From contig CAVOFV010000006.1 in assembly GCA_963695085.1 (NCBI GenBank), positions 124,001 through 188,000 on the forward strand: a stretch of 64,000 nt of DNA, read 5' to 3'. Source of the stretch: SG8-30 sp963695085 (GTDB lineage Bacteria; Pseudomonadota; Gammaproteobacteria; Steroidobacterales; Steroidobacteraceae). Below the pieces are notes generated by a model. That model was not told where the DNA came from. It was given only the letters and a program-made list of their open reading frames with translations, and made no database searches. This document shows positions 10,126 to 18,487 of the stretch, in pieces. A program made the position numbers and the translations under genes. Within the stretch, counting starts at the first letter, position 1. Each line of letters begins with the position of its first letter.

Positions 10126-10836
10126 TTGGCAGTGATCATCGACTCGAGCGGCCGCCTGCACCACGATCAGGATCGGGGACTGGCGTTGTTGTGCCCGCAT
10201 TGTCACGTGCTGGCCCACATCACGCCGGTCTCGGTTCCCGACTTCAACCAGATCCAGTTGCACAAGCCCAGCCAGGTGGGCATCGTCTACCGCTGCGAGG
10301 CGTGCAACGCGCCGATCTTCCTCAGGTTCCCGGTCAAGCTCTACGCGGGCAGCCGCGTCGAGCTGAGCCCGAGCTTCGTCGAGCTCGAGCGGCCGCGCGA
10401 GAAGTTCAGCTTCACGCACCTGCCCGAGGAGGTCGAGACGCTGTTCAAGGAGGCGCTCGCCTGTTTTTCCTCCGGCTGCTACAACGCGTTCGCCTCGATG
10501 TGCCGGCGCACGGCGCAGTCCGTGTTCGCGGACCTCGGCGAGCCCGGCAAGCTCGGCTTGTACGACGAGCTGGCCAACATCCGGCGCATGGCGGAAATCG
10601 ACGAAGAGTCGTTCACGGCGGTCCGCAAGGTGCTGTTCGGCAGCGACGCGGAGCCGCGGCCGAACCTGCCGACGCTTGACGCGTTCCAGGCGGGCGTCCT
10701 GCTCGAGGTCGTGAAGGACCTGCTGTACCAGGCCTATGTGCGGCGCGGTCGCCTGCAGCAGGCGATGATGGTCCGCCGCTATTTCACCGAGGACGCGGAC
10801 AGCAAGGTGACCCCGCTCGACAGCGCTCGTTCCTGA
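10126..10836 (+). CDS. DUF4145-like protein with N-terminal zinc ribbon
   Basis: Function unknown. The 236-residue protein has two CxxC pairs (CPHC near residue 23 and CEAC near residue 58), suggesting a zinc ribbon. A helical region about residues 100-200 follows, with the pattern EALACFSSGCYNAFASMCRRTAQ that resembles DUF4145 domains, which are often attached to nucleases and defence proteins but are also found alone. The likely start is a TTG at 10126; a GTG at 10132 is an alternative. It lies 90 bp after the Nfn-like gene on the same strand and is convergent with purL. The assignment rests on one motif and is tentative. Confidence 0.65.
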   Translation: MAVIIDSSGRLHHDQDRGLALLCPHCHVLAHITPVSVPDFNQIQLHKPSQVGIVYRCEACNAPIFLRFPVKLYAGSRVELSPSFVELERPREKFSFTHLPEEVETLFKEALACFSSGCYNAFASMCRRTAQSVFADLGEPGKLGLYDELANIRRMAEIDEESFTAVRKVLFGSDAEPRPNLPTLDAFQAGVLLEVVKDLLYQAYVRRGRLQQAMMVRRYFTEDADSKVTPLDSARS

Positions 10837-10864
10837 TCGCCGCGCCAGGCCGCAGCGCTTCCAG

Positions 10865-13800
10865 TCAACCCAGCCAGCGCCGCGCGTTGCGGAACATGCG
10901 CATCCAGCCGCTGTCTTCGCCGGCGTCCGCCGGCCGCCACGCGTTCTGCACACTGCGGTAGACGCGCTCCGGATGCGGCATGCTGATGGTCACCCGGCCG
11001 TCGGCCGTGGTCAGGCCGGCGATGCCTTCCGGCGAGCCGTTGGGGTTGGCCGGGTAGTGTTCGGTGACCCGGCCGCGGTTGTCCACGAAGCGCAGCGCGA
11101 CCAGCGGCCGCGCGCCGGCCAGCGCCGCCGGGTCCGCGAATTCCGCCCGCCCCTCGCCATGTGAAACCGCAATCGGCAGGCGCGACCCGGACATCCCCGC
11201 AAGGAACAGCGACGGCGAGTCGCCGATCTCGACCATCGACAGGCGCGCCTCGAACTGCTCGGAACGGTTGCGCACGAAGCGCGGCCAGGCCGCGGCGCCG
11301 GGAATCAGGTCCTTGAGCGACGACAGCATCTGGCAGCCGTTGCACACCCCGAGCGTGAACGTACCCGGCCTCGCGAACCATGCCGAGAAGGCCTCCCGCG
11401 CGCGCGGATTGAACAGGATCGACTTGGCCCAACCCTCGCCCGCGCCCAGCACGTCGCCATAGCTGAAGCCGCCGCACGCGACCAGGCCGTCGAATCCCTC
11501 GAGGCCGGTGCGTCCCTCCAGCAGGTCGGTCATGTGCACGTCGAAGGCCGCGAACCCCGCGCGCACCAGCGCGGCGGCCATTTCCACCTGGCTGTTGACG
11601 CCCTGTTCGCGCAGCACCGCAATGCGGGGCCGCGCGCCGGAAGCGATCATCGGTGCCGCGACGTCTGCCTGTGGGTCGAAGGTCAGGTGCCAGCCCAGGC
11701 CCGGGTCATCGCCATCGAGGCGCGTGGCCTGTTCTTCGTCCGCGCAATCCGGGTGGTCGCGCAGCCGCTGCAACTGCCAGGTGGTGTCCGACCACAGTGC
11801 GCGCAGCGACTCGAGCTTTTCATCGACCCAGGTGCGGCCGCCGGCGCGCAGCGTCACGCGGCGCCCGGGCGCCGGCCGGCCGACGGCCCGCACACTGCCC
11901 GCCAGTCCCGCCGCGGCGAATTCGTCAAGCGCTTCCTGCAGCCGTGCGTCCGCCACCTGCACCAGCGCGCCGAGCTCTTCGCTGAACAGGGCCGCAGGGA
12001 CCGCGGCGACCTCGCCCAGATCCAGCGCGACCCCGCAGTTGCCGGCGAACGCCATCTCCAGTGCCGTGATCGCGATGCCCCCGTCCGAGCGGTCGTGGTA
12101 GGCGAGCAGGACGCCCGTGTCGGACAGGCGGCGGATCGCCGTGAAGAAATTCCTGAGCCGCCCGGCATCGTCCAGGTCGGGCGGCACGGCGCCGAGTTGT
12201 CCGTATACCTGCGCGAGGCACGAGCCGCCGAGGCGGTCGCGCCCGCCGCCGAGGTCAATGAGCAGCAGCGACGTTGCAGGCTGCGTGACGAGTTGCGGCG
12301 TCAGCGTGCGCCGCACATCACGGACCGGCGCGAACGCCGACACGATCAGCGACACCGGCGCCACGACCGCCCGTTCGGCGCCGTCCTGCGGCCACGCCGA
12401 GCGCATGGACAACGAGTCCTTGCCGACCGGGATGGCGATGCCCAGCGCCGGGCACAGTTCTTCGCCGACGGCGCGCACGGTGTCGAACAGCGCGGCGTCC
12501 TCGCCGGGCTGGCCGCAGGCCGCCATCCAGTTGGCTGACAGCCGCACGTCGGCCAGCGATCGCACGTCGGCCGCCGCGATGTTGGTCACGGCTTCGCCGA
12601 TGGCCATGCGCCCGGACGCCGGCGCGTCGAGCAGCGCCAGCGGCGCGCGCTCGCCCATGGCCATGGCCTCGCCGGAAACGGCCGCAAATCCCGACAGCGT
12701 GACGGCCACGTCAGCCACGGGCACCTGCCACGGCCCGACCATCTGGTCGCGGCTGACGAGACCGCCGACGGTGCGATCGCCGATCGTCACGAGAAAGGTC
12801 TTGTCGGCGACGGTCGGCAAGGTCAGCAGGCGCCCGAGGGCGTCGCGCGGATCGATGCCCGCCGCATCGAAGCGATCGCCGCTGCGGCGCACGCGCCTCA
12901 CGTCACGGATCGTCTGTGGCGGCTTGCCGAGCAGTACGTCCAGTGGCATGTGCACGGGATCGCCGCCGAGGCGCGAGTCGCTGACCTGCAGCAGGCCGTC
13001 GTCCGTCGTGCAACCGATGACCGCATACGGGCAGCGCTCGCGCCCGCACAGCGCGTCGAAGGCGGGCAGCCGGTCGTCGGCGATGGCCAGCACGTAGCGC
13101 TCCTGGGCCTCGTTGCACCAGATCTCGAGCGGCGACAGGCCCGTTTCGTCGCTGGGCACGGCGCGCAGGTCGATGCGCCCGCCACGGCGGCTGTGCGCGA
13201 CGGCTTCCGGCACGGCGTTCGACAGGCCGCCGGCGCCCACGTCGTGGATCAGCAGTATCGGGTTATCGTCTCCGAGCGCGGCGCAGCGGTCGATCACTTC
13301 CTGGGCGCGACGCTGCATCTCCGGGTTGCCGCGCTGCACCGATGCGAAGTCCAGGTCCTCCGCGCTCGCACCGCTGCCCAGCGACGAGGCAGCCCCGCCG
13401 CCGAGCCCGATCAGCATGGCGGGACCGCCCAGCACGACCAGGCGCGCGCCGGGCGGTACGTCCGCCTTCTCGACGTGCCCGCGCCGCAGCGTACCGAGGC
13501 CGCCGGCGATCATGATTGGCTTGTGATAGCCGCGCACGACGCCGGCAGCGTCACCGGGCACGACCTGCTCGAAGCTGCGGAAATATCCCAGCACGTTGGG
13601 CCGGCCGAACTCGTTGTTGAAGGCGGCGGCGCCGACCGGCCCTTCGAGCATGATCTGCAGCGCCGAGGCGCTGCGCGGTGAACGGCCGTGGTCTGCCTCC
13701 CACGGCCGCACGCGGCCCGGAATGCGCAGGTTGGATACGGAGAACCCCGTCAGGCCCGCCTTCGGCTTGCCGCCGCGGCCCGTCGCGCCCTCGTCGCGGA

Positions 13801-14752
13801 TCTCCCCACCGGAGCCCGTCGCGGCCCCCGGGAACGGCGAAATCGCGGTCGGGTGGTTGTGCGTCTCGACCTTGATCAGGATGTCGAGCGGCTCCTCGAC
13901 GAAGCCGTACTCGCCGCTCGCCGGATCGGGGAAGAACCGACGCCCCGGCGGACCCTCGAGGACCGCAGCGTTGTCCTTGTAGGCCGACAGCACACCCGCC
14001 GGACTGCAGGCGTGCGTGTTGCGGATCATCGCGAACAGCGACTTGTCCTGCGCGGCCCCGTCCACGACCCATTGCGCGTTGAAGATCTTGTGGCGGCAGT
14101 GTTCGCTGTTGGCCTGCGCGAACATCATGACCTCCACGTCCGTCGGCTCGCGCCGCAGCCGCGCGTAGGCGGCAATCAGGTAGTCGATTTCGTCCCCGGA
14201 CAGGGCGAGGCCCAGCTCGAGGTTGGCGCGGACCAGCGCCTCGCGCCCGGCCGATGCGAGCGGAATGTGCCGGAGCGGCGCCGGCGCGCGGCTTTCGAAC
14301 AGCCGGATCGCCTCGCCGCTGTCGAGCAGCGGTGCCTCGGTCATGCGGTCGTAGAGTGGCCCGGCCAGCGCCAGCAGCGCCTCGTCGTCAAGGTGGCCGT
14401 CCGCGGCAACGAGGAAGGCGGTGCCGCGCTCGATGCGGCGCACCGTCGCCAGGCCGCAGACGTGGGCGATGTCGCTGGCCTTGGATGACCACGGCGAAAC
14501 CGTGCCCGGACGCGGCACGATCAGCACGAACTGCCCATCGCGCGTACTGGCGCGCTGTGCCGGGCCGTAGGCCAGCAGGCGCTGCAATACGTCGCGCCCG
14601 GCGGCATCGAGCGGCCCGTCGAGCTGGACGAAATGACGGAAACTCGCGGTGACGCTGCGCACCCGCCCATCGCGCAGGCGGAGCGCCGCCGCCAGCTTGT
14701 CGAGGCGGAACTGCGACAGTGCCGCAGCGCCGCTGAACTCGAGGACCATCAT
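10865..14752 (-). CDS. purL: Phosphoribosylformylglycinamidine synthase (large single-chain form)
   Basis: ATP- and glutamine-dependent conversion of FGAR to FGAM, the fourth step of purine synthesis. The 1295-residue single-chain form is the one found in gammaproteobacteria. The N-terminal domain is followed by two ATP-binding AIRS-like halves (for example VETHNHPTAISPFPG and HDVGAGGLSNAVPE). The C-terminal class I glutamine amidotransferase domain has the nucleophile in GVCNGCQML near residue 1135 and a late SMPHPERVYR. The gene ends 28 bp from the convergent DUF4145-like gene and starts 70 bp after the DUF1820 gene on the same strand. Confidence 0.97.
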   Translation of the reverse strand: MMVLEFSGAAALSQFRLDKLAAALRLRDGRVRSVTASFRHFVQLDGPLDAAGRDVLQRLLAYGPAQRASTRDGQFVLIVPRPGTVSPWSSKASDIAHVCGLATVRRIERGTAFLVAADGHLDDEALLALAGPLYDRMTEAPLLDSGEAIRLFESRAPAPLRHIPLASAGREALVRANLELGLALSGDEIDYLIAAYARLRREPTDVEVMMFAQANSEHCRHKIFNAQWVVDGAAQDKSLFAMIRNTHACSPAGVLSAYKDNAAVLEGPPGRRFFPDPASGEYGFVEEPLDILIKVETHNHPTAISPFPGAATGSGGEIRDEGATGRGGKPKAGLTGFSVSNLRIPGRVRPWEADHGRSPRSASALQIMLEGPVGAAAFNNEFGRPNVLGYFRSFEQVVPGDAAGVVRGYHKPIMIAGGLGTLRRGHVEKADVPPGARLVVLGGPAMLIGLGGGAASSLGSGASAEDLDFASVQRGNPEMQRRAQEVIDRCAALGDDNPILLIHDVGAGGLSNAVPEAVAHSRRGGRIDLRAVPSDETGLSPLEIWCNEAQERYVLAIADDRLPAFDALCGRERCPYAVIGCTTDDGLLQVSDSRLGGDPVHMPLDVLLGKPPQTIRDVRRVRRSGDRFDAAGIDPRDALGRLLTLPTVADKTFLVTIGDRTVGGLVSRDQMVGPWQVPVADVAVTLSGFAAVSGEAMAMGERAPLALLDAPASGRMAIGEAVTNIAAADVRSLADVRLSANWMAACGQPGEDAALFDTVRAVGEELCPALGIAIPVGKDSLSMRSAWPQDGAERAVVAPVSLIVSAFAPVRDVRRTLTPQLVTQPATSLLLIDLGGGRDRLGGSCLAQVYGQLGAVPPDLDDAGRLRNFFTAIRRLSDTGVLLAYHDRSDGGIAITALEMAFAGNCGVALDLGEVAAVPAALFSEELGALVQVADARLQEALDEFAAAGLAGSVRAVGRPAPGRRVTLRAGGRTWVDEKLESLRALWSDTTWQLQRLRDHPDCADEEQATRLDGDDPGLGWHLTFDPQADVAAPMIASGARPRIAVLREQGVNSQVEMAAALVRAGFAAFDVHMTDLLEGRTGLEGFDGLVACGGFSYGDVLGAGEGWAKSILFNPRAREAFSAWFARPGTFTLGVCNGCQMLSSLKDLIPGAAAWPRFVRNRSEQFEARLSMVEIGDSPSLFLAGMSGSRLPIAVSHGEGRAEFADPAALAGARPLVALRFVDNRGRVTEHYPANPNGSPEGIAGLTTADGRVTISMPHPERVYRSVQNAWRPADAGEDSGWMRMFRNARRWLG

Positions 14753-14822
14753 GTCAGGCGCCGCCCTGCCGCACGGTCCTGCCGGAACCGCTGGCCCATG
14801 CCGGCGCTGTCGCGGGTACGAG

Positions 14823-15164
14823 TCAGCGCTTCGATCCCGGGTCGGCCCCGGCCGGGAACACGGGCACCGGGAACTGCGCGACGTTGCCGCCTTCGAAGGT
14901 GCTGATCTTGCTCACGCCCTGCTTGCGCACCTCGTCGATGCGCAGCACTGCGTGCAATGGCAGGTAGGTCCGCTTGACCCCCTCGAACTCGGCCTTGATC
15001 TTCTCTTCGCCCGGGTCGACGACGACCGAACTGCGCTCGCCGAAGACCAGTTCCTCGACCTCGATGAAGCCGAACAGGCCGCCGTGGCTGACGCTGCGGG
15101 CATAGATTTCGTAAACCTTGCCCTGGTTGACGAACAGCACTTTGAAAATGTGACTTGCGGCCAT
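14823..15164 (-). CDS. DUF1820 family protein
   Basis: A 113-residue soluble protein of a small family of unknown function known mainly from gammaproteobacteria. It starts MAASHIFKVLFVNQGKVYEIY and includes GLFGFIEVEELVFGE and KRTYLPLHAVLRIDEV, which are characteristic of the family. No signal peptide or membrane segment is seen. A perfect TATAAT lies 37 bp upstream on the minus strand. It is upstream of purL and may be cotranscribed with it (70-bp gap). Confidence 0.85.
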   Translation of the reverse strand: MAASHIFKVLFVNQGKVYEIYARSVSHGGLFGFIEVEELVFGERSSVVVDPGEEKIKAEFEGVKRTYLPLHAVLRIDEVRKQGVSKISTFEGGNVAQFPVPVFPAGADPGSKR

Positions 15165-15200
15165 TCTGGTGCGGGATCCGTAGGGATAGGGTTACGTCGT

Positions 15201-15206
15201 ATTATA
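15201..15206 (-). promoter_or_regulatory. Consensus -10 box upstream of the DUF1820 gene
   Basis: TATAAT on the minus strand, giving a predicted start of transcription about 30 nt before the DUF1820 ATG. No convincing -35 is seen. The same AT-rich patch reads TATTATA on the plus strand, but the next plus-strand gene starts 120 bp away. Confidence 0.45.
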
Positions 15207-15328
15207 GGCGCGATCCGGCAGGCCGGCGGCCCGCCGCAGGCGGGACCGGTAGCGGGCTCGGCCGCGCACGCACGCGCGCGAATGCCGCCCCCACCGGGAT
15301 GGGCGCACGAAGGCGCAAAGGCAGGCAG

Positions 15329-16453
15329 ATGGCACTACGGCTCAGCATCATGGGACAGGCGGCGGATACGGGCGGCCACCTCGGCCACTGGACGCTGGCT
15401 GCCGAGGGTGGGCGCATTGGACGGGCCGAGGACAACGACTGGGTGCTCAAGGACCCGGATCGGTATGTGTCGGCGCATCACGCCATGGTCGAGATGCGCG
15501 ACGGCGCGTGGTGGATCAAGGACCTCAGCACCAACGGCACCTTCATCAACGGCAGCAGCCGTCCGATCGGACCTGGCGGCAGCCACCGCATCGCGGACGG
15601 CGACCGGATCCGGCTCGGCTCGATCGAGGTAGTGGCGGAAATCCTGCAGGAAGCGGAACTGGCCGCCGACACCGGGTTCGACGTCGGCAGCGCCGTGCTG
15701 GAGAATTCAGTGGAGGTGAAATCCCTGTTGTCGGTCGAGGCCACCGGCGGCGGCGCGGCACGCGCCGACGCATTCGGCCAGCGCCTGCCGGAGCGCCGCA
15801 AGGGCCCGCGCGAGGCCCACGCAGCGGAACCCGGCGAGGCCGATCTGTGGCCGGGACTCGTGGCCTTCTGCAAGGGCGCCGGCATCGACCCCTATGCCCT
15901 GCCGGCCGCGAAGCGCAACCAGGTGCTGCAGGAAGCCGGACAGGCCGTGCGCGAGATGATGCTCGGCCTCAAGGAATTGTCCCGGTCGCGGGCCGAATTC
16001 ACGCGCGAGGTCGGCATCACCATGTCGGGCCGGCAAAGCGACGCGACGAGCCCGCTGATGCACATCACGGTCACGGAGGAGGCCCTGATCCAGCTGTTGA
16101 CCGGCACCGGCCCCGGCGCGAACCGCGCGGTGGACGAAGTCCGCACCCAGTTTGCGCGCACGCGGCACTACCAGCAGTCCATCGTGCTGGCGCTGCGCGA
16201 GGCGCTGGCGGCCATGCTGGAGCGGCTCGACCCCGACGAACTGGAACGGCAGTTCGGCGGCACGACGCGCGGCCCGGCCGGCATCGAGGAGCAGGCCCGC
16301 AACTGGTCGCACTACCGGGAAATGCACCGCGCCGTGGCGGCCAGCGACGAGACGGGCCTGCCGGCAGTCTTCGTCGAGGAATTCGCCCGCGCTTTCCAGA
16401 CCCTGGCGGCGGTGGGCCTGCGTGCGACGCTGAAAAGCGGCGAATCGCACTGA
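15329..16453 (+). CDS. FHA-domain protein with TagH-like C-terminal domain (type VI secretion-associated family)
   Basis: This 374-residue protein has an N-terminal forkhead-associated domain (about residues 5-105) with the phosphothreonine-binding pattern: GR at 31-32, SAHHA at 48-52 and LSTNGTF near 66-72. Residues about 180-370 resemble the C-terminal domain of TagH/ImpI proteins, which act in threonine-phosphorylation control of type VI secretion. No other T6SS gene is in the window, so this is an orphan by context and its partner kinase is unknown. The ATG at 15329 is chosen because AAAGG lies just upstream; the open frame extends further upstream but without family-like residues. Confidence 0.8.
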   Translation: MALRLSIMGQAADTGGHLGHWTLAAEGGRIGRAEDNDWVLKDPDRYVSAHHAMVEMRDGAWWIKDLSTNGTFINGSSRPIGPGGSHRIADGDRIRLGSIEVVAEILQEAELAADTGFDVGSAVLENSVEVKSLLSVEATGGGAARADAFGQRLPERRKGPREAHAAEPGEADLWPGLVAFCKGAGIDPYALPAAKRNQVLQEAGQAVREMMLGLKELSRSRAEFTREVGITMSGRQSDATSPLMHITVTEEALIQLLTGTGPGANRAVDEVRTQFARTRHYQQSIVLALREALAAMLERLDPDELERQFGGTTRGPAGIEEQARNWSHYREMHRAVAASDETGLPAVFVEEFARAFQTLAAVGLRATLKSGESH

Positions 16454-16478
16454 ACCAAGGTATCGGGATTCAGTGGCA

Positions 16479-16500
16479 ACGGGCCCCGCGAGGGGCCCGT
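16479..16500 (-). terminator. Strong GC hairpin ending the tRNA-Ser repeat unit
   Basis: A perfect 9-bp stem (ACGGGCCCC pairing with GGGGCCCGT) around a 4-nt loop. It lies 10 bp beyond the last 185-bp repeat when read on the minus strand, and 25 bp after the FHA gene stop on the plus strand. It may serve both. There is no long T-run, so a purely intrinsic terminator is uncertain. Confidence 0.6.
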
Positions 16501-16510
16501 CGTCGTTCAG

Positions 16511-16695
16511 TGGCGGAGAGGGTGGGATTGTGCGCCTCACGGCGCATCCCTCGCCGGGGGCTCGGGACCAGCGTCGCTGCGCGACGCCGTCCTTCGGCAC
16601 GCCTACGCGTGCCTCGTCGAACCCGGTGGGTTCATCCACGCGCCCCCTTCCCCAGTACATGAAGAAGGGGCCACAAGGACCCCTTCTTCATGTAC
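16511..16695 (-). repeat. 185-bp tandem repeat, distal copy
   Basis: It is identical, as far as I can read, to 16696-16880. On the minus strand each copy ends with the 3'-terminal 19 bases of tRNA-Ser including CCA. Perfect hairpins in this copy: 16531-16546 (6-bp arms), 16571-16587 (7-bp arms, 3-nt loop), 16596-16613 (7-bp arms, 4-nt loop), 16619-16633 (6-bp arms, 3-nt loop), and a 19-bp stem 16652-16698 with a 9-nt loop. The 185-bp length is not a multiple of three, so open frames change between copies and coding is unlikely. Confidence 0.95.
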
Positions 16696-16880
16696 TGGCG
16701 GAGAGGGTGGGATTGTGCGCCTCACGGCGCATCCCTCGCCGGGGGCTCGGGACCAGCGTCGCTGCGCGACGCCGTCCTTCGGCACGCCTACGCGTGCCTC
16801 GTCGAACCCGGTGGGTTCATCCACGCGCCCCCTTCCCCAGTACATGAAGAAGGGGCCACAAGGACCCCTTCTTCATGTAC
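16696..16880 (-). repeat. 185-bp tandem repeat, tRNA-proximal copy
   Basis: This second perfect copy directly abuts the CCA end of the tRNA-Ser gene. Both the repeat at 16696 and the tRNA at 16881 begin with the same 19 bp on the plus strand, so the array amounts to 2.1 copies with the tRNA gene supplying the partial third one. The 19-bp-stem hairpin of this copy (about 16837-16883) uses the tRNA's own CCA complement as the base of its stem. The organisation matches that described for the E. coli tyrT locus (about 178-bp repeats each holding the last 19 bp of tRNA-Tyr, source of rtT RNA), but at a different tRNA. Confidence 0.95.
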
Positions 16881-16972
16881 TGGCGGAGAGGGTGGGATTC
16901 GAACCCACGTGGGGCGTAATGCCCCCAACCGATTTCGAGTCGGTGCCGTTATGACCGCTTCGGTACCTCTCC
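16881..16972 (-). tRNA. tRNA-Ser (anticodon CGA)
   Basis: The minus-strand sequence folds as a class II tRNA. The acceptor stem GGAGAGG pairs with CCTCTCC, followed by discriminator G and an encoded CCA (16881-16883). The anticodon loop CTCGAAA (anticodon CGA) closes a CCGA/TCGG stem, there is a long variable arm rich in G/C, and the T-loop is TTCGAAT. It reads serine codon UCG. A TAGAAT box lies about 50 bp upstream (17019-17024). Two 185-bp repeats carrying its 3' end follow it. Confidence 0.96.
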
Positions 16973-17017
16973 CGGACAATCGCGACCGGGAGCGAACCAG
17001 GCCCCGGCAGAGCGGGT

Positions 17018-17024
17018 TATTCTA
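17018..17024. promoter_or_regulatory. Shared AT-rich -10-like element between tRNA-Ser and mltF
   Basis: Minus strand: TAGAAT (17024-17019), 47 bp before the tRNA-Ser 5' end. Plus strand: TATTCT (17018-17023), only 6 bp before the mltF ATG. Either reading is possible. No strong -35 is seen on either side. Confidence 0.35.
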
Positions 17025-17029
17025 CACGA

Positions 17030-18481
17030 ATGCAGCCGCCACCGGCCCGGCCACGGCCCCGACCTGTCGGGGCCCGCACCCCGTTCAGGGTCGCCCTCAT
17101 CGCGGCGCTGGCGCTGTTGCTCGGCACCTGTTCCCGGGCGCCCAGCGTGCTGGAACAGGTGCGCGCAACGGGCGTGCTGCGGGTCGTGACGCGCAACAGC
17201 CCGACCGCGTACTACCTCGGTGTGCGCGGCCCGGAAGGGCCGGAGTATGAGCTCGCCTCGGGTTTCGCCCGCTGGCTGGGGGTACGGGCCGACATCACGC
17301 TGGCCGCTTCCGGCTCGGCTGCGCTGGCGGAGGTGGCCCGCAACCGCGCACATGTCGTCGCGGCCGGCATCGTCGCGACGGAATACCGCAGCCGCCGCGT
17401 GGCCTTCGGACCCGTCTACCTGCGCGTCAGGCAGCATGTCATCCGGCACATCGGGGCGCCGGCCCCGACCTCGCTCGAAGACCTGCGCGGCAAGCGAATC
17501 GAGGTGATCGCGCGGTCGACCCACGCGGCGTCGCTGCGCTCCGCCGCCGCGACGGATGCGGCACTGCAGTTTCGCGAAGTGGCCGGCGTGGACCAGCTCG
17601 ACCTGTTCGCCCGCGTCTCCAATCGCGAGATCGACTTCACGGTCGCGGACTCGACGGAGTTCTCCGTCGGCCGCCATTTCCATCCCGACCTGCGCATTGC
17701 GTTCGACCTCGCCGAGCTGGAGGACATCGCCTGGGCGCTGAATCTGCGCGACCGGTCGTTGCAGCCGCTCGTGCAGCGATATTTCGCGCAGCTCGAGGCC
17801 GACGGCACCCTGGCCGGGATTCTCGAGCGCTACCACTCCGCGGCCGAACGCTTCGACTATGTTCAATCCCTGAACTTCGTTCGCGACGTGCGCGAGCGTC
17901 TCCCGGCATTGCGCGCATTCTTCGTGGAAGCCGCGGCCATCACCGGCCTCGACTGGCGGCTGCTCGCGGCCGTCGGCTACCAGGAGTCCAAGTGGGACCC
18001 GGACGCGGTGTCGGCCACCGGCGTGCGCGGCATCATGATGCTGACCCACGACACGGCGGCGCGCGTTGGCGTGACCGACCGCCAGGACCCGCGCGACAGC
18101 ATCCTGGGCGGTGCGCGCTACCTGCTCGAGGTGCGCGACAAGATTCCCGACCGGATCGTCGAGCCCGACCGCACCTGGCTGGCGCTGGCCGGCTACAACG
18201 TGGGCTTCGGACACCTCGAGGACGCGCGCATCCTGACCCAGCGGCACGGCGGCGATCCCGACAGGTGGCTGCACGTGCGCGGCCACCTGCCGAAACTGGC
18301 GCAGGAGCGCTGGTACACGCAGACCCGTCGCGGCTACGCGCGCGGCTGGGAGCCGATCACGTTCGTCGAGAACATCCGCGTCTACCAGCGGCTGCTGGTC
18401 TGGATGACCGGCGATCCCGACGCGGAGCCACGGCTGATCGCGGCGCGCCCGGCGTCCGACGGCGCGGCTGGCGGCGAGTGA
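17030..18481 (+). CDS. mltF: Membrane-bound lytic murein transglycosylase F
   Basis: Periplasmic enzyme that cleaves peptidoglycan glycan strands to 1,6-anhydromuropeptides. The 483-residue protein has an Arg/Pro-rich N-terminus and a hydrophobic segment at about residues 20-35 ending in LLLGTCS. The Cys suggests a lipoprotein, but Thr at -1 is not a typical lipobox. Residues about 45-285 form a solute-binding-protein family 3 domain, and residues about 295-450 the SLT domain, with presumed catalytic Glu319 in GYQESKW followed by GVRGIMML. It is divergent from tRNA-Ser and convergent with tadA. Confidence 0.9.
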   Translation: MQPPPARPRPRPVGARTPFRVALIAALALLLGTCSRAPSVLEQVRATGVLRVVTRNSPTAYYLGVRGPEGPEYELASGFARWLGVRADITLAASGSAALAEVARNRAHVVAAGIVATEYRSRRVAFGPVYLRVRQHVIRHIGAPAPTSLEDLRGKRIEVIARSTHAASLRSAAATDAALQFREVAGVDQLDLFARVSNREIDFTVADSTEFSVGRHFHPDLRIAFDLAELEDIAWALNLRDRSLQPLVQRYFAQLEADGTLAGILERYHSAAERFDYVQSLNFVRDVRERLPALRAFFVEAAAITGLDWRLLAAVGYQESKWDPDAVSATGVRGIMMLTHDTAARVGVTDRQDPRDSILGGARYLLEVRDKIPDRIVEPDRTWLALAGYNVGFGHLEDARILTQRHGGDPDRWLHVRGHLPKLAQERWYTQTRRGYARGWEPITFVENIRVYQRLLVWMTGDPDAEPRLIAARPASDGAAGGE

Positions 18482-18487
18482 CGGCGA

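Noticed and set aside
15329..16453. Part of a type VI secretion cluster
   Set aside because: No other T6SS component is encoded anywhere in the window, so only the single FHA protein is claimed.
16511..16899. CRISPR array
   Set aside because: Repeats are 185 bp and directly abutting with no unique spacers, and they include tRNA sequence; no cas genes are near.
16511..16972. Integration scar (attL/attR) of a mobile element at a tRNA 3' end
   Set aside because: Duplicated tRNA 3' ends are typical of att sites, but here the whole 185-bp unit is tandemly repeated with no integrase or foreign cargo between copies. The tyrT-like explanation fits better, though an ancient integration origin cannot be excluded.
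16603..16979. Small Arg/Pro-rich open frames inside the 185-bp repeats, comparable to the E. coli Tpr protamine-like frame
   Set aside because: The repeat length is not a multiple of three, so the frames differ between copies and drift into the tRNA; the sequence is better explained as structured RNA.
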